Source: Thermoplasmata archaeon (lineage in GTDB: Archaea > Thermoplasmatota > Thermoplasmata > UBA10834). From it: 12,715 nucleotides of DNA. Positions 1 through 6,619 of the stretch are shown here, piece after piece (the first letter of the stretch is position 1; every line of letters begins with the position of its first letter). A model generated the notes under the pieces. It was not told the DNA's origin, did not search any database, and saw nothing but the letters and a program-made list of their open reading frames with translations. Made by a program: the position numbers and the translations under genes. The stretch lies in assembly GCA_022865445.1 (NCBI GenBank), contig JALHSX010000091.1, positions 1-12,715 on the forward strand. The letters run 5' to 3'.

Positions 1-608
1 CTGCTGCCCAGCCTCACTATCTCGACATGGTCAATCGCCCTGAGCCGTTTGATTACGTCCTCAAGGAACTCGTCTGATACCAACAGACCGTCCCCGCCAG
101 AGATGAGAACATCTCGTATCTCCTGGTGTCCCTTGATGTACTTGATCGCGGCGTCGATCGTTTCCTTGCTCATTTGGTGGTCGGTCTGACCCGCCATCCT
201 CCTCCTCGTGCAGTGCCTGCAGTAGTTCCCGCACATGTCGGTGATGAGGAACAGGACCCTGTCCGGGTACCTGTGCGTGAGACCGTGCACGGGAGAGTCG
301 ATTTCTTCGAAAAGCGGGTCTTCCATGTCCGATGCGCTGAAGTCGGTTTCCTGGATCGTCGGGACCGCCTGCATCCTGATGGGATCGTGCGGGTCGTCCG
401 GGTCCATCAGCATCGCGAAGTAAGGGCTAATGGCCATCCTCAGGATCTTCAAGGATTCGTGAACTCCAGCTTCTTCGTCCGGGGTCAGGTTGACGACTTC
501 CTTGAGCTGGTCCACGGTAGTAATCCTGTTCTGCACCTGCCACTTCCAGTCGTCCCATTGATTCTTTGTTACGTTCTTCCAGAGCGAGATTTCCTTGTAC
601 GACCGCAT
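1..608 (-). CDS. kamA: Lysine 2,3-aminomutase, N-terminal ~202 residues (partial)
   Basis: This radical-SAM, PLP-dependent enzyme moves the alpha-amino group of L-lysine to the beta carbon, giving beta-lysine. The reverse strand reads from ATG at 608-606 to the left edge without a stop. The N-terminus (MRSYKEISLW, then QWDDWKWQVQNRI) and the block SPVHGLTHRYPDRVLFLITD match clostridial KamA closely. The radical-SAM cluster motif CGNYCRHC (CxxxCxxC) is followed by TRRRMAGQ, and GGDGLLVSD matches the family GGDALLVSD. The PLP lysine and the substrate-selecting aspartates lie in the missing C-terminal half, so a glutamate or other 2,3-aminomutase cannot be fully excluded. The start is supported by GGGGTGA seven bases upstream. 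A full protein is about 415-450 residues. The gene is transcribed away from the thiolase operon. In methanogens this family (ablA) makes an osmolyte together with an acetyltransferase, ablB; no ablB is visible here. Confidence 0.95.
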   Translation of the reverse strand, partial: MRSYKEISLWKNVTKNQWDDWKWQVQNRITTVDQLKEVVNLTPDEEAGVHESLKILRMAISPYFAMLMDPDDPHDPIRMQAVPTIQETDFSASDMEDPLFEEIDSPVHGLTHRYPDRVLFLITDMCGNYCRHCTRRRMAGQTDHQMSKETIDAAIKYIKGHQEIRDVLISGGDGLLVSDEFLEDVIKRLRAIDHVEIVRLGS

Positions 609-657
609 CGAATGTTCACCCCAAATGGGCTACGATGATTCTGCATTGTGCGGCTTG

Positions 658-665
658 CTATTTAG
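658..665 (-). promoter_or_regulatory. Probable TATA box of kamA
   Basis: The reverse strand reads CTAAATAG, a good match to an archaeal TATA element. Transcription would be expected to start about 25 bases downstream, near 635. That leaves a leader of roughly 27 bases carrying the GGGGTGA ribosome site. Assigned from sequence only. Confidence 0.5.
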
Positions 666-805
666 CATCTCTTCAGCACGGTTCCGACAGCGGTACGAAC
701 TCCGATTGCTCAATACGAAATCGGAATGCATCTCATGCTAGAACCGGTGCTATTCGTACGAGCATGTCTATCTGCAACTTTCCGAGCAATGTTAATCGCC
801 AATGG

Positions 806-813
806 TTAAATAG
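806..813 (+). promoter_or_regulatory. Probable TATA box of the thiolase operon
   Basis: TTAAATAG in an AT-rich stretch resembles an archaeal TATA element and is close to the mirrored kamA element. A start about 25 bases downstream falls near 832-838, giving a leader of around 95 bases before the thiolase ATG. Confidence 0.5.
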
Positions 814-822
814 CCTAAACCT

Positions 823-858
823 GATTCCAGAAAACACGGTTCCAGACGGCTGGAATCG
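823..858 (+). repeat. Hairpin / operator-like inverted repeat at the operon's expected transcription start
   Basis: CGGTTCCAG (837-845) pairs with CTGGAATCG (850-858) over nine positions (one G-U) across a four-base ACGG loop. A second left arm, GATTCCAG (823-830), pairs perfectly with CTGGAATC (850-857). The two TTCCAG half-sites (825-830 and 840-845) are 15 bases apart, so two alternative foldings, or paired regulator half-sites, are possible. It sits over or just after the expected start site, which suits a repressor operator or a leader-RNA element. No known regulator is recognised. Confidence 0.5.
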
Positions 859-930
859 GTCGTTGCATTTGCAGACTTCCAAATAGACAACATCGTCCGA
901 TATGGATGAGGCGATCGCTAAGGTGTTGAA

Positions 931-2097
931 ATGAAGAAAGTCGCGATAGTCGGAGCAGGACAAAGCAGGTACGGCGAATTCCCCGACAAGGGCATCAAAG
1001 AACTTTTCTTCGAAGCCTACAAGGATATGACCGCAAGCGTGGACAAGGGAATAGACTCGAAAATGATCGAGGCTTCCTACATCGGCAACCTCGGCTCGGG
1101 AGGGTTCCAGCTCGGAAACATGTCAGCGCTGGTCTCTGAATACTGCGGCCTGCCACACATCCACACGATGAGGATCGAGAACGCGTGCGCCTCTGGCGGC
1201 TACGCGCTCGTCGCAGCCATAATGGACGTGCTCTCCGGCACCCACAAGGTCGCGATCGCGGGCGGCGTTGAGAAGATGACCGATGTCTCCGGCTCCAAGC
1301 AGAAATACTGGCTCGGAGTCTCTGGCGACACCGAATACGAGAGGCTTGCGGGCACGACATTCTCGGGTCTGTACGCCCTGATCGCGCAGAGACACATGCA
1401 TGAATTCGGCACGAAGCGCGAACACCTGTCGATGGTGGCTGTGAAGAACCACAAGAACGGCGCTCAGAACCCGAAAGCCCAGTTCCAGAGGGAGATCACT
1501 TTGGAGCAGGCGCTCAAGGGGCCCATAGTAGCTGCGCCATTGAACCTGTTCGACTGCTGCTCGACGACCGATGGCGCGTCTGCTGTCCTAGTCTGCGATG
1601 CGGATATCGCGAAGCAGTTCACCGACACGCCGATATATGTCGGTGGTTTCGGAACGGCAAGCGATTATCTTGCCATCCATGATCGAGTTAGCACTGTGAC
1701 CCTCGAGGGCACGAGGAGGGCGAGCGAAAGGGCGTACAAGATGGCTGGGCTCACACCCAAGGACATCCAACTCGCCGAAGTCCATGACTGCTTCACGATC
1801 GCTGAGCTGCTTGCATACGAGGACCTGGGATTCTGCGAGAAAGGCAAGGCAGGACCGTTCATCGAGGAGGGCCACACACAGATAGGCGGCGACAAGCCCG
1901 TGAACGCGAGCGGAGGGCTGAAGTCGAAGGGTCACCCGATCGGATCGACAGGCACGGGTCAGGCGTACGAGATGTTCAACCAACTCAGAGGCACTGTCGA
2001 GAAACCAACCAGACAGGTGAAGAACGCGGAGATCGGGCTGGTGCACAATGTCGGCGGTTCGGGCGGAACCGTCTCAGTGACGATCATGAGGAGGTGA
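931..2097 (+). CDS. Thiolase, SCP-x / archaeal acetyl-CoA C-acyltransferase type
   Basis: 388 residues, full length for the family. Such enzymes make or break a C-C bond beta to a thioester; the degradative reaction is beta-ketoacyl-CoA + CoA to acetyl-CoA + a shortened acyl-CoA. The nucleophilic cysteine is Cys86 in ENACASGG. The other signature blocks are EVHDCFTIAELLAYEDLG (283-300), GGLKSKGHPIGSTGTG (328-343, His335) and a C-terminal HNVGGSGG (372-379), which replaces the CxG motif of classical thiolases, as in archaeal and SCP-x-type members. ATG at 931 has AAGGTG at 920-925. It is first in the operon, and its TGA is five bases before the next start. In many archaea this family pairs with HMG-CoA synthase and a DUF35 protein for mevalonate synthesis. 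Here the partner's altered active site and the CoA-transferase neighbours favour a catabolic role, which is inference. Confidence 0.93.
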   Translation: MKKVAIVGAGQSRYGEFPDKGIKELFFEAYKDMTASVDKGIDSKMIEASYIGNLGSGGFQLGNMSALVSEYCGLPHIHTMRIENACASGGYALVAAIMDVLSGTHKVAIAGGVEKMTDVSGSKQKYWLGVSGDTEYERLAGTTFSGLYALIAQRHMHEFGTKREHLSMVAVKNHKNGAQNPKAQFQREITLEQALKGPIVAAPLNLFDCCSTTDGASAVLVCDADIAKQFTDTPIYVGGFGTASDYLAIHDRVSTVTLEGTRRASERAYKMAGLTPKDIQLAEVHDCFTIAELLAYEDLGFCEKGKAGPFIEEGHTQIGGDKPVNASGGLKSKGHPIGSTGTGQAYEMFNQLRGTVEKPTRQVKNAEIGLVHNVGGSGGTVSVTIMRR

Positions 2098-2102
2098 GAT
2101 GT

Positions 2103-3119
2103 GTGACGATAGGCATTTCTGGTTACGGCGTCTACATTCCCAAGCTCAGGATCAAGAAGGAGGAGTACGCGAAGGCCTGGGGCTCATTCTCCGCTGCGGG
2201 CGTGAGCGAGAAGTCCGTTATGGGGTTCGACGAAGATGTCCTCACATCCGCAGTCAAGGTTTCGAGGAGAGCGCTTGAATCCGTGCCGCTGACGCCGGAC
2301 AGGATCTCAAGATTCGCGCTTGCCTCGACCTCAGCGCCGTACGTTGAGAAACTGCTGTCAGGAACCATTCTCGTGAGCGTTGGCATGCCCAACACCGCGT
2401 TCTCATCCGACCACACGACCTCAACAAGGGCGGGCACCGAGGCAATCATCGCAGGGTTCGAGCACGTGCTTGCGAACCCAGGCGGCAAGGCGTTGGTCGC
2501 GGCAGCAGACGCTCCAAAAGCGAGCATGTGGGACTCGATCGAGCACCAGCTGGGAGCCGGAGCTGCCGCGTTTGTGTTGTCAAACGACAACCTGATCGCG
2601 GAGCTCGAAGGCCATGCGTCTTACGCGAGCGAGTACTTCGGCGAGAGGTTCAAACCAAGAGACGACTCGCTGCTTCACGATATCAATGTCAAGAAGTTCT
2701 CTGAGGGCTCACTGATAACTAACACCACACGTGCAGGGAACGCGCTGATGAAGAAGCTCAACAGGAAGCCCGAGGAGTACCAGCATGTGGTGATCCAGCA
2801 GCCCGATGCGAGAGTGCCTGCCACAGTTGCTGCCAGGATGAACTTCACCGATATCCAACTGGCAGACGGTCTAGTGTCGAAGATGCTAGGAGACCTGGGA
2901 GCAGCATCAGTGCCGGTCGCGCTCACGGCGGTCCTGGACGCCGCGAAGGTCGGCGATAGGATCATGGTCATATCGTACGGCTCCGGCGCGGGGAGCGACG
3001 CCCTCAGCTTCAAGGTGGTGGGCGATAGAAAGGCGATACCCAGGTTCCAGGCTGAAGCAGACAAGAAGGAGTACATTGACTATGTCAAGTATCTCAAGAT
3101 CAAGGGAGCGATCCTGTGA
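2103..3119 (+). CDS. HMG-CoA synthase-like protein, catalytic residues not conserved
   Basis: 338 residues from GTG at 2103. This start follows AGGAGGTGA at 2089-2097 and gives the family-like N-terminus VTIGISGYGVYIPKLRIK; an in-frame GTG at 2094 is possible but lies inside that ribosome site. The fold is that of archaeal HMG-CoA synthase: AGTEA (110-114), QQPDARVP (232-239) and the highly conserved SYGSGAGSDA (291-300). Aligned by eye, the family catalytic Glu (GSESxPY) is Thr76, the catalytic Cys (ACKAGT) is Thr108 in STRAGT, and the catalytic His (HQPNGKFP) is Gln232. HMG-CoA synthesis is therefore unlikely. Its place between a thiolase and a DUF35 protein suggests a structural or regulatory subunit of a thiolase complex, as PhlA is in PhlACB acyltransferase. 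Family membership is firm; the role is inferred. Confidence 0.88.
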   Translation: MTIGISGYGVYIPKLRIKKEEYAKAWGSFSAAGVSEKSVMGFDEDVLTSAVKVSRRALESVPLTPDRISRFALASTSAPYVEKLLSGTILVSVGMPNTAFSSDHTTSTRAGTEAIIAGFEHVLANPGGKALVAAADAPKASMWDSIEHQLGAGAAAFVLSNDNLIAELEGHASYASEYFGERFKPRDDSLLHDINVKKFSEGSLITNTTRAGNALMKKLNRKPEEYQHVVIQQPDARVPATVAARMNFTDIQLADGLVSKMLGDLGAASVPVALTAVLDAAKVGDRIMVISYGSGAGSDALSFKVVGDRKAIPRFQAEADKKEYIDYVKYLKIKGAIL

Positions 3120-3130
3120 GGTGAGATGAA

Positions 3131-3556
3131 ATGGCACATGTTTCTATTCCGATGTATTGGAGGACGATACCTCAGCGCTACAAGCTCGTCGGGCAGAAGT
3201 GCAAGAAATGCGGACACATCAACTTCCCGCCCAAGGGCGTGTGCAAGTACTGCAACGTGTCCTCGGAGTTCGATGAGATCCAGCTGAGCGGCAGTGGAAA
3301 GGTTCACACGTTCGTCCTGATAAGCGCAGGTGGAGCTCCTCCAGAGTTCGCAGACCAGGAGAAGGCCGGAGGGCAATATCCCGTCGCCATCGTAGAGCTC
3401 GATGAGGGTCCGAAGGTCATAGGCCAGATGGCCGATGTGGACCCGAAGGAGGTCAAGATCGGCATGCCCGTCAAGACCGAGCTCAGGAGGATCTACACAG
3501 AAGAAGATGTGATCCGATACGGGTTCAAGTTCGTTCCAGTCACGGAAGGGAAGTGA
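3131..3556 (+). CDS. DUF35 zinc-ribbon / OB-fold protein, thiolase partner subunit
   Basis: 141 residues. An N-terminal helix region (WRTIPQRYKLVGQKC) leads into a rubredoxin-like zinc ribbon with CKKC at about 23-26 and CKYC at about 37-40, followed by an OB-fold domain (GSGKVHTFVLI, later PVAIVELDEGPKVIGQMADV). DUF35 proteins bind thiolase-superfamily enzymes. In archaea one bridges acetoacetyl-CoA thiolase and HMG-CoA synthase and shares the CoA site; other members are PhlB, BbsA and the steroid-degradation ChsH2 domain. ATG at 3131 is preceded by GAGGTGAG. The gene begins 11 bases after the HMG-CoA-synthase-like gene. All four zinc-ribbon cysteines are present. A complex with the two upstream proteins is the natural inference. 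Confidence 0.92.
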   Translation: MAHVSIPMYWRTIPQRYKLVGQKCKKCGHINFPPKGVCKYCNVSSEFDEIQLSGSGKVHTFVLISAGGAPPEFADQEKAGGQYPVAIVELDEGPKVIGQMADVDPKEVKIGMPVKTELRRIYTEEDVIRYGFKFVPVTEGK

Positions 3557-3560
3557 GATA

Positions 3561-4478
3561 ATGGACTCCGGAAAGATGATGACGATGAAGGAGGCCGTGT
3601 CCAAGTTCGTCAAGGACGGGGACGCGATCTACCTCGCGGGATTCACACACATGATCCCGTTCGCTGCAGGACATGAGATCATCAGGCAGAAGAGGAAGGA
3701 CCTGACGCTCTGCAGGGCTACACCCGACATAATATACGACCAGATGATCGCTGCGGGCTGCGCGAAGAAGCTCGTGTTCAGCTACGCGGGGAACCCTGGT
3801 GTCGGATCCCTCAGATGTTTCAGAAGGGCTCTTGAGAAGGGGCAGCCAAAGCCTATCGAGATCGAGGAGTACACGCATTTCGGCCTCTCAGGGAGATTGT
3901 TCGCGGGCGCAACGAACATGCCGTTCCTGCCCATGCGGACGAACCTCGGCTCCGATCTGCCTCCGTTCAATTCGAACATGAAGACGATCAGAGACCCGTA
4001 TTCGGGAGATGAGATATCGATCGTCCCTCCGCTGAAGCCCGACCTAGCTGTAGTTCACGTCCAGAGATGTGACGCCAACGGCAACTCGCACATATGGGGT
4101 ATCATAGGCGAGCAGAAGGACGCCGCGTTCGCGTCGAAGAAGGTCATCATAAGAGCTGAGGAGATTGTCGACGAATCGGTCATAAGGTCCGATCCCAACA
4201 GGACTCTCATCCCGGACTTCGTCTCGCATGCTGTCGTGCACGAGCCCTGGTGCGCGCACCCGTCGTATACACAAGGCTACTACGACAGAGACAACGAGTT
4301 CTACATGCAGTGGGACGAGATCACCAAGGAGCATGACACCACGATGAAGTATCTGGACGAGTGGGTGCTAGGCGTGGAGGACAGGGCCGCGTACATGAAG
4401 AAGATGTCCGCCGAGAAGATACTCAAACTGAAGCCCAGGACTGCGTACTGCACGCCTGTCGACTACGGGACTCTGTGA
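3561..4478 (+). CDS. CoA-transferase family I, subunit A (glutaconate CoA-transferase GctA-like)
   Basis: 305 residues, close to the ~320 of GctA. The sequence follows GctA through its length: MKEAVSKFVKDGDAIYLAGF (9-28), GNPGVGSLRCFRRALEKG, a central LPFLP-type block (NMPFLPMRTNLGSDLP) and DLAVVHVQRCDANGNSHIWG (161-180), then VHEPWCAHPSYTQGYYDRDN. The A subunit contributes CoA and acyl binding in the A/B heterodimer; the catalytic glutamate is in subunit B. The pair moves CoA from a donor such as acetyl-CoA to a carboxylic acid. The gene starts four bases after the DUF35 stop and is followed 13 bases later by subunit B. The substrate cannot be read from sequence; a beta-keto acid derived from a beta-amino acid is proposed from context. 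Confidence 0.92.
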   Translation: MDSGKMMTMKEAVSKFVKDGDAIYLAGFTHMIPFAAGHEIIRQKRKDLTLCRATPDIIYDQMIAAGCAKKLVFSYAGNPGVGSLRCFRRALEKGQPKPIEIEEYTHFGLSGRLFAGATNMPFLPMRTNLGSDLPPFNSNMKTIRDPYSGDEISIVPPLKPDLAVVHVQRCDANGNSHIWGIIGEQKDAAFASKKVIIRAEEIVDESVIRSDPNRTLIPDFVSHAVVHEPWCAHPSYTQGYYDRDNEFYMQWDEITKEHDTTMKYLDEWVLGVEDRAAYMKKMSAEKILKLKPRTAYCTPVDYGTL

Positions 4479-4491
4479 GGAGGTGTGAGAA

Positions 4492-5253
4492 ATGACTGAT
4501 GTGACACCAAGCGAATTGATGGTCATAGTAGCTGCTCGCGAACTCAAGGACGGAGAATCGGTCCTGGTCGGCGTCGGCATACCAAACCTTGCTGCGAACC
4601 TGGCAAGAAAGCTCCAAGCGCCCAACCTCAACATGATCTATGAGTCCGGAGCGGTCGGCTCCAACCCTACAAGAATGCCTCTCTCCATAGGAGACCCGTG
4701 CCTGGTCACGGGCGCTAAGAGCGTGTGCTCGATGTACGAACAGTTCGCCTACTATCTGCAGGGCGGTAGGATCGATGTAGGCTTCCTGGGCGGCGCGCAG
4801 ATAGATAAGTGGGGGAACATCAACTCCACCGTCATCGGCCAGTACAAGACGCCCAAGGTCAGATTGCCTGGAAGCGGAGGTGCGTGCGACATCGCTTCAA
4901 ACGTCAAGAAGATCATAGTCATCACGCCGCACGAGAAGCGGAGATTCGTGGAGAAGGTCGACTTCCTCACAAGCCCGGGATTCGTGGACGGGAAGGAAAA
5001 GTGGAAACAGCTCAAGCTTCAGGGCGGAGGACCGTATGCGGTAATCACCAACCTCTGCACGATGAAGTTCGATGAGATCACAGGCTAGATGACCCTGGTC
5101 TCCCTGCATCCCGGCGTGACTGTGGAGAGCGTGCAGGAGAACACCCCGTGGAAGCTCAAGATCTCGGACAAGCTGGAGCAGACGCCCCCGCCGACCGAGA
5201 AAGAGATCACGACGCTCAGATCCTTGGACCCCAAGCGCATGTACCTGGGGTGA
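4492..5253 (+). CDS. CoA-transferase family I, subunit B (GctB-like), interrupted by in-frame TAG at codon 199
   Basis: The catalytic subunit. Glu51 in IYESGAVGS matches the GctB nucleophile in VESG. Further family blocks are FLGGAQIDKWGNINST, GSGGACDIAS and PHEKRRFVEKVDFLTSPGF. ATG at 4492 follows a strong GGAGGTG at 4479-4485. The frame meets TAG at 5086-5088 after 198 residues, but the same frame continues MTLVSLHPGVTVESVQENT... to ...LRSLDPKRMYLG and TGA at 5251-5253. That tail is the normal GctB C-terminus, so the whole is 253 residues against ~266 for GctB. TAG falls on a variable residue (GctB FDEKTKRMYL versus FDEITG-TAG-MTL). The reading frame is not shifted. The ribosome site of the next gene (GGGGTGA, 5247-5253) overlaps the final TGA, as expected of an intact operon. 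Explanations are listed under the amber codon. Confidence 0.88.
5086..5088 (+). other. In-frame amber codon inside CoA-transferase subunit B
   Basis: TAG interrupts an otherwise intact frame 55 codons before the natural end. Options are: (a) pyrrolysine insertion, known in some archaea; (b) stop-codon readthrough; (c) two polypeptides, the second restarting at the ATG directly after it (TAGATG, 5089-5091, no clear ribosome site); (d) a recent nonsense mutation or base error, for example from CAG or AAG. TAG is a genuine stop for the D-aminoacylase at 9222-9224, so recoding could not be universal. No pyl gene lies in this window. Confidence 0.85.
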
Positions 5254-5259
5254 ACTCAG

Positions 5260-6609
5260 ATGTGCGCGGGATTCGACCCGGTCGCCGAGTACAAGGCGAG
5301 GACGAAGAAGAGCGCTGAGTGGTTCGAGGTCGCCTCCAGGCACCTCCCTGGCGGCGTGACGGGAAACGTGAAGTTCTACCCGCCTTACCCTGTGTATCTG
5401 AAGAGGGCCAAGGGCTCCCACGTTTGGGACCTCGACGGGAACGACTACATCGACTACATGTTGTGTTTCGGCCCGCTCATCCTGGGCCACGCTCACCCCA
5501 AAGTCATCGATGCCATTAGGAAGCAACTCGATAGGGACGGCACTCAGATATTCGGAGCACCGCATGAGCTTGAGGTAAGGATGGCAGAGCGGCTTAAGAA
5601 GATCTTTCCGTTTTCCGATGCCGTACGATTCACCAACTCCGGACTGGAAGCGACCATGCATGCTCTCCGTGTTGCAAAAGGCGCGAAGAAGAGATCGCGG
5701 ATCGCCAAGTTCGAGGGCGCGTATCACGGATGCTATGACGAGGTCCTGGTCAGCCTGACGCCGTCGGAGGACGCAGCAGGACCGAGGGCAGCCCCGCAGA
5801 CGGTTTCGGGATCATATGGCACGTCTGAGACTGTGATCAATAACGTGCAGGTGCTCCCCTACAATGACATCGAGAACACCGTAAGGATCCTGAAGGCACA
5901 CAAGGACGACCTCGCAGCGCTGATCATGGAGCCAGTGCAGAGAGGATTTGTCGTGCCGGACCTGGAGTTCCTCAGAATCGTCAGGGAGACGACGAGGGAG
6001 CTGGGCATCATACTCATCTTCGACGAGGTGATGTCTGGGTTCAGGATGGAGAAGTACGGCGGGGCCGCAACTGTCTACGGCATCGACCCGGACATGATCT
6101 GCTTGGGCAAGATCATAGGCGGTGGGTTCCCGTGCGGGGCGTTCATGGGCAAGAGGGATATCATGGACATGGTCAATCCGGTCACCCGCGCTAAGAACGA
6201 GAGGGTGTTCCACGGCGGAACCTTCAACGGCCATCCGACGATCCTCGCTGCCGGCATGGCGACCCTCGATGTGCTCGAGGAGCCGAAGACCTATCCGTAC
6301 CTGAACAAGGTCTCCGACAATCTGAGGGACGGCTTCAACGATCTGTTCGGCAGAATGGGCTACGAAGCTAAGGCGATCGGCCCGGGCTCGACATTCAACC
6401 TGGTATTTACCAAGGGCAAGATCGCCGACTACCGAGACGCGGCCAAGTGCGACGTAAAGCTCAGGCAGAAACTGGACTTCGGGATGCTCGCCCGCGGGCT
6501 GCACTTCCACCCGGACAAGCCATTCTACACATGCACCGAGCACTCGGACAAAGATGTGGACCAGACGCTGAAGGTGGCCGAGGAAGTCCTGAAGAAGATG
6601 AAAGTCTAG
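5260..6609 (+). CDS. Class III PLP aminotransferase, glutamate-1-semialdehyde aminomutase-like
   Basis: 449 residues, last gene of the operon. Fold-type I class III signatures are present: LPGGVTGNV (29-37), DLDGNDYIDYML (57-68), NSGLEATMHALRVAK (126-140) for cofactor phosphate binding, YHGCYDE, the cofactor-ring aspartate in FDEVMSGFR (Asp255), the Schiff-base lysine in CLGKIIGGGFPCGAF (Lys284), and HGGTFNGHP (318-326). Length and blocks are near GSA aminomutase (~430) and also bacterial beta-amino-acid aminotransferases (~434), which belong to the same branch. No heme-pathway gene is near. With kamA and a CoA-transferase/thiolase set nearby, transamination of a beta-amino acid to a beta-keto acid is the favoured inference; true GSA aminomutase is the alternative. 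ATG at 5260 follows GGGGTGA. The stop is TAG, with a TAA in frame 18 bases later (6628-6630). Confidence 0.9.
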   Translation: MCAGFDPVAEYKARTKKSAEWFEVASRHLPGGVTGNVKFYPPYPVYLKRAKGSHVWDLDGNDYIDYMLCFGPLILGHAHPKVIDAIRKQLDRDGTQIFGAPHELEVRMAERLKKIFPFSDAVRFTNSGLEATMHALRVAKGAKKRSRIAKFEGAYHGCYDEVLVSLTPSEDAAGPRAAPQTVSGSYGTSETVINNVQVLPYNDIENTVRILKAHKDDLAALIMEPVQRGFVVPDLEFLRIVRETTRELGIILIFDEVMSGFRMEKYGGAATVYGIDPDMICLGKIIGGGFPCGAFMGKRDIMDMVNPVTRAKNERVFHGGTFNGHPTILAAGMATLDVLEEPKTYPYLNKVSDNLRDGFNDLFGRMGYEAKAIGPGSTFNLVFTKGKIADYRDAAKCDVKLRQKLDFGMLARGLHFHPDKPFYTCTEHSDKDVDQTLKVAEEVLKKMKV

Positions 6610-6611
6610 TC

Positions 6612-6619
6612 GAGCGCTC
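6612..6619. repeat. 8-bp palindrome between convergent gene ends
   Basis: GAGCGCTC is a perfect palindrome in the 10-base gap between the aminotransferase TAG (6607-6609) and the dapF stop (6620-6622 on the minus strand). It might mark a shared 3' boundary, but there is no T-tract, so calling it a terminator is not justified. Confidence 0.3.

Larger units (their letters stand above)
609..930. promoter_or_regulatory. Divergent intergenic control region between kamA and the thiolase operon
   Basis: This 322-bp gap has no convincing gene. It is AT-richer than its flanks and carries a TATA-like box for each direction (658-665 minus, 806-813 plus). The 9-mer CACGGTTCC occurs at 677-685, just upstream of the kamA TATA box, and at 835-843, at the expected start of the rightward transcript. 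The inverse GAACCG lies at 741-746, and an 8-bp palindrome TCGTACGA at 754-761. A ten-codon frame at 902-934 (MDEAIAKVLK) ends in ATGA overlap with the thiolase start, but nothing supports it as a gene. The layout suggests that kamA and the operon could be co-regulated. Confidence 0.6.

Noticed and set aside
126..638. A 170-codon plus-strand open frame over the left end.
   Set aside because: It is antisense to kamA, whose reverse-strand frame carries unmistakable radical-SAM and KamA motifs; the plus-strand product has no recognisable features.
902..934. A ten-codon leader frame (MDEAIAKVLK) overlapping the thiolase ATG as ATGA.
   Set aside because: It has no ribosome site, and runs of regulatory codons are absent; a frame this short arises easily by chance.
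2094..2102. GTG at 2094 as the start of the HMG-CoA-synthase-like protein.
   Set aside because: It sits within the AGGAGGTGA ribosome site and overlaps the thiolase stop; GTG 2103 has proper spacing and matches the family N-terminus.
5086..5253. A frameshift or insertion as the cause of the broken CoA-transferase B gene.
   Set aside because: The family C-terminus continues in exactly the same frame after a single TAG, so no indel is needed.
4897..5727. A 276-codon minus-strand open frame spanning the CoA-transferase B end and the aminotransferase start.
   Set aside because: It lies opposite two well-supported genes and has no motif, so it does not explain the amber codon.
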